Assembly (NCBI GenBank): GCA_020747065.1
Contig: JAGMVK010000006.1
Coordinates: forward strand, 2,480,001-2,544,000
Length of the DNA: 64,000 nt
Source: Cadophora sp. MPI-SDFR-AT-0126
Taxonomy: Eukaryota; Ascomycota; Leotiomycetes; Helotiales; Ploettnerulaceae
Direction of reading: 5' to 3'
A program made the position numbers and the translations under genes. The notes below the pieces were generated by a model. That model did not search any database, had not been told where the DNA came from, and saw nothing but the letters and a program-made list of their open reading frames with translations. Within the stretch, counting starts at the first letter, position 1, and each line of letters starts with the position of its first letter. This document shows, in pieces, positions 59,908 through 64,000 of this stretch.

Positions 59908-61670
59908 CCTGACCGAAGACCAAGCAAACCACACTCAACGAAGAGCTGTGTTGAGCAAAAATCGCCCTTCGTCGCTCCCAGCCTCGTGATAGTAGATGTT
60001 CGACACAGGAGAAAAATTCCTGCGCAAGAACTTCTCTGCAATGGATGCGATAGTGGGGAACGGTTTTGAACACTGGTGCTACTAACAAAGTGGAGCGAAG
60101 AGGGAGAAGCTTTTCAGCTCAAGCTTTTGCCATGACGGAGGGGGGCTTTCCTTTTAAACGGTCTTCGAATTGCCTTTCTGCGAAGCACACGGCAAGATAT
60201 GAGCATGGGAAAGCTGCTGATAAGAGAATCAGCTCGCAGACAAGGTAAGGCAAGGCACGCACGACATGTCTGCATTAGGTACAACCACTTACTCGTAGGT
60301 TGTCTGCATCCATGTTGTTCAGCGACGATAAGCTCTGAGATCCACCTTTTATTTTCCTGTCTCAGTGGGTGTGGTCTGCTCTTCAGGGATGTATTTTAGT
60401 GCCCAATCACTGTCGGGACGGGCACATCCTGCCGTGACGGAGCTGTCAGCCACAGTGCTACCGACGATATCTCTGAACCCAATTCCGCGTTTCGACGCGG
60501 GGCAACTTAACGAAACGGATTGCAAATACCAAATTACAGGACGACATGACGCGGAAATATATGGAATTACGGCTGTACCTGCTCTTCTCGAGCATACTTC
60601 CGTGGTCTCCATGTGTTTGTCGAGATCAGTTCCACAATGAATTGATGCTGAACCAAAGCTTATCTTTTTAGTGATGTTGAGAAAAGAGGCTTGTAGAGAG
60701 AAGGACCACTGGCCACAGCCAGACATCGGCAAGCCCGATACTTGGCCTACCCCTCCTTCACCTCGGCCCGGCCAGTTTTACGGTTGCCTCTCAGGCAACA
60801 TTGCAGTTTGACATGGCAAGATCACAACTATGTTTCCGGAGGGACACAAGAAGAAATATATATATTCATACCACAAGATTTTGCCCTATCTCATATTGCA
60901 AACCTCGGACTCGGACACTGCTTTTGAGCCATGACATAATGTAACCGATACTCGGTACTCAGGTAATCCTGGCTCGACATAGAGGGGGTTATGAAACTCC
61001 CTATCCGGCCGCCAGCATGTGCTATGCCAAATTTGGGAGCTTTATGTACCACCTACGACCACGAACGAATCGCAACAGGCTGTCTGCACCAGGGCCTTGT
61101 TCTGGAAGCCCTCCGGACTCGTCTTGCGCATCCCACGGCAAACATACGCCACGCATACACCTACCCAAAGGCGACTGGTCACTGATAAGAATGCGATAGG
61201 AATGCTGGCTGCTGGCTGCTGCCGTTCGGTCCAGTCACGGTTCCCCGCAGGCGACTTCTATTCGTCACTGGGAAGATCCAAGTGAGACCCTGGAATGCGT
61301 TGATTCCATTCAGACCGAGAGCTCTGACATTGGCGAGTACGTTGCTTCGTGTCAGGAACCAAGTGGAGCGATCAAGTGATCCACTGGCTTGGCCGTTGGA
61401 TCGAAACTATTTCGTCGTGAAACCAACCTTCAACTTCTCCTTCCTCGCCTCTTCTCTTTCCTTCCCACCAACACAATAAAGTCTTGGATTCAACAACCCG
61501 CTGAACCCAACAATTGTATCAATTGCTACACTTTATCTTCAAACCTCTCTACCTCTCTCTTCTCTCACTTTCAAAGTCGAGATTTTTTTTCTCGAAAACC
61601 TCCTAGTCCATTTGTCATAACCCGCCATCTAGACTTACCCCTTCAAAACATACGCAGATGTTGAGTCAGT
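59908..61670. other. Intergenic between divergent MFS and amine oxidase genes
   Basis: About 1.8 kb with no credible gene; should include both promoters. The last 200 bases are pyrimidine-rich. An ATG at 61658, out of frame with the amine oxidase start at 61671, opens a short overlapping frame that could act as an upstream ORF. Confidence 0.45.
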
Positions 61671-63382
61671 ATGTCAACTCTATTCATATCAGCTCCTGGC
61701 GCTTTAAATCAAAACGAAGTAAACCGTCATCGAAATCAAAACGGAGTAATTGCGGAAGCCCAGATGTCCAGCGCCCATTCGACAATGATGACCGCCATAA
61801 ACGCTGCCAAACTTGAGAATACACCCTCCGTCGTGTCTCCCAAGAAACAGCAACATGTCATCATCGTGGGTGCTGGTATATCTGGGCTCCGAAGTGCATC
61901 CGTTTTGCAGCGCCACGGAGTTGGTGTAACTATCCTGGAAGGACGTCCGGATCGCATCGGAGGTCGGATCTGCACCAGCCGCAAGCACGGGAAGGCAGCG
62001 AGAGACATTGGTAAATATACCTAGACTAGGCAATATCTTCAATTGTGGGTGGTTGGGCATTTTCTCACGAAATTAGCTTGACCACACAATGTGGGTTGTT
62101 TATCCTTCTCCTTGGCAAGATTATGCTCACACTCGTAATTCTAGGAGCCGCATGGATGCATGAGACTTCTCAGAACAAGTTGGTCCAATTGATTCCAAAG
62201 CTAGGCATCGAATACTACTACGACGATGGGACCCCGCTCTACTATACTCGTGATGGAAGAGCCGGATCTCAGTTCAAGGCAAAGAAGGTTGCTGACGAGT
62301 TTGCCGATTACGTTGAGTGGTACTACACCGCCAATCCAGATGCTCCGGACCGCACTGTCAAGGAGTTCGTCGATGAGTTCGTTGAAAAACATCCTCTCAT
62401 CACTGCGTCCGAACGTAAATGGGCTCCTCAAGCCACCCGAGAAGTTGAACTATGGATCGGAACATCCATCGAAGAGGCTTCCTCCAAGCACCTGTCCTAC
62501 TTTCTCACAGAGCGAAATCTCTACATGAAAGGAGGCTACGACAAGATTGTCAACTGGACCGCGGAACCGCTCCTCAAAGATCCGAACATGATCAAGATGG
62601 GCGAAATCGTGACTGACATCAACTGGGGAACAACCGATGACTCCATCACCGTTCACACCCAGAAAGGACTCACCTACACCGCCGACGCCGTCATCGTGAC
62701 CGTCCCTCTCGGCTGTCTCCGCCGCAACATGATCACCTTCTCGCCCCCAATGCCGTCCTCAATCAAAGAAGGAATAACCTCCTTCTCCTACGGCGCCCTC
62801 GGCAAAGTCTTTGTCGAATTTAGCGAAGTCTTCTGGCCAAAGGACAACGACCAATTCATCTACTACCCGTCCCCTCTCCCCCCCGGAACACCCATCGACG
62901 AATCCTCCATCCTCTCCTACGCCACCGTGACCTCCAACCTCTGGATCATGTCCGGCACCAAGGAACTCTGCATCCAGATCGCCGAGCCCCTGACCCAGCG
63001 CATCGAGGCCATCTCCCCCGATGACACCGCTACGCTCTTCGCCTTCTTCGAACCCCTCTTCAAACTCATGCGCACGGAGCCGTACAAGGACCTTCCGGAC
63101 CTCCTGAACATCGAGACCACGCACTGGACGCAGGACCCGCTTGCAGGCTTCGGCTCGTACAGCGTGGAGAAGAAGGGCGACGATGCGACGCTGCTGGTGC
63201 AGGCGCTGGACGAGCATAGCGGGTCGAGACTGCAGTTTGCGGGCGAGCATTGTATTGAGGTGGGGAATGGGTGTGTGCATGGGGCGTTTGAGACGGGGGA
63301 GGTGGCGGCGAGGAATTTGTTGGGCGTCTTTGGGAGGGAGTGGGATGGCTTGGATACGACGGCTAGGAGTGTTTCTCCTTAG
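61671..63382 (+). CDS. FAD-dependent amine oxidase (polyamine/monoamine oxidase family)
   Basis: Flavoenzyme that would oxidise an amine to an imine with release of peroxide. Exons 61671-62010 and 62145-63382, 525 residues, joined in phase by a 134-nt intron (GTAAAT to TTCTAG). The Rossmann FAD-binding motif VIIVGAGISGLRSASVLQ lies at about 63-80, followed by the GG motif IGGRI near 96. The junction gives GAAWMHETSQN, the FAD-contact loop. The substrate domain includes YMKGGYDKIVNW and VIVTVPLGCLRRNMITFSPP. The C-terminal FAD motif is LQFAGEHCIEVGNGCVHGAF then ETGEVAARNLL. No signal peptide and no clear C-terminal peroxisomal SKL-type signal (ends SVSP). The length is normal. Substrate (polyamine or other) is not determinable. 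Confidence 0.9.
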
Positions 63383-64000
63383 ATTTCTTTCTCTCTCTTT
63401 CTCTCTTCGTGAGGAGTGAGAAGAGAGAAATGAGAAGGAGGCTACTAGCTGGTTTCTAGGTGAGTGAACACCAGATGATTTACGATTGGGTTGCGGGGGA
63501 GGATAGACCAGAATGGGATTGTGAGTCTTTCGCTTTTTGCAATATCGACTTCATTTGGTTTATGCACGTGTCTGTTTGTCGGGTCTGTTTTGCTATACTC
63601 GCTCTTTACTTTAAATGACCCCCAGTTTCTTGTCCTTGTTTTTTGTTGTCATTTTACGTTCTTTACGTGTTCATTACTATACAATCGGTGTGCCTTAATT
63701 CCAACATCTATCCACGACTGAGACTTAGACTGAGATTTCGGTGACGTGAACGTTAACTTGAATCGTGTTATACTTTCATGTGCGTAGCCCTTAGCCTACT
63801 AACCTATGAATCTCGTCCTGGTACAAACTAAAGAAAGTAAAGCGAGCGAGGAACAATTTACGGCCGACCGGAATATGACCTCCATAAAGGATCGTCCCTG
63901 ATCTATCAAGCTGGTGAAAGGCAATGGCGGTTAAGGCCAGTTGAACGTGCTAATATCGCGGCTCACATCTTTCTTTTCTGTAAAGCGGACTGGACGGAAG
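63383..64000. other. Downstream region to window end, no gene seen
   Basis: T-rich and CTTT-rich after the stop codon, consistent with a 3' untranslated region, then unremarkable sequence to the edge. Confidence 0.45.

Noticed and set aside
62759..63280. 173-codon open frame on the minus strand
   Set aside because: Antisense shadow of the amine oxidase exon 2, which carries clear FAD motifs.

Overview
The window is nuclear DNA from a filamentous ascomycete (Pezizomycotina). Evidence: genes interrupted by short introns (about 47-130 nt) with GTATGT/GTAAGT-type donors and CTAAC/CTGAC branch sites, an AreA/NIT2-type GATA factor, Zn2Cys6 and bZIP regulators, a NACHT-type NLR, a PDR-type ABC transporter, and AT-rich blocks with the CpA-to-TpA look of repeat-induced point mutation (RIP). 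A leotiomycete-like or related genome is plausible, but I cannot fix the species. I saw no rRNA, tRNA or CRISPR. Exon joins were worked out by hand from splice signals and reading phase.

Region by region. 0-3 kb: areA/nit-2, minus strand, cut by the left edge, followed by about 6 kb without a convincing gene. 8.9-10 kb: a decayed or frame-shifted coding remnant. 12-19.2 kb: housekeeping and small genes (WSC-domain membrane protein, DASH subunit Hsk3, three uncharacterised small proteins, ribosomal protein eS30). 19.7-24 kb: an AT-rich, RIP-like block with three solo LTRs of two kinds, each bordered by a 5-bp target-site duplication. 24.4-29 kb: an intact PDR-type ABC transporter in normal-GC DNA. 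30.1-32.6 kb: a second AT-rich block with a large imperfect palindrome. 32.9-35.9 kb: a convergent pair of regulators (bZIP, then Zn2Cys6). 36.7-49.7 kb: mainly conserved genes (CREG-like flavin-fold protein, DUF262 protein, Ipi1, roadblock dynein light chain, a large unknown protein). 50-54 kb: simple repeats and one poorly resolved gene. 54.1-63.4 kb: a NACHT NLR, an MFS transporter and an FAD amine oxidase.

How the genes relate. Ipi1 and eS30 serve ribosome assembly and translation; Hsk3 and roadblock serve kinetochore and dynein function. AreA is the global nitrogen regulator. The ABC transporter sits alone as a gene island between two degraded transposon blocks, with two regulators just beyond the second block; this looks like an accessory compartment, but co-regulation is only inference. 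The NLR is a candidate for non-self recognition or programmed cell death. No single novel multi-gene system could be demonstrated. The most unusual items are the layered solo LTRs, the island layout, the eukaryotic DUF262 protein, a 14-nt exon inside a zinc-cluster codon region, and a GC-AG intron.
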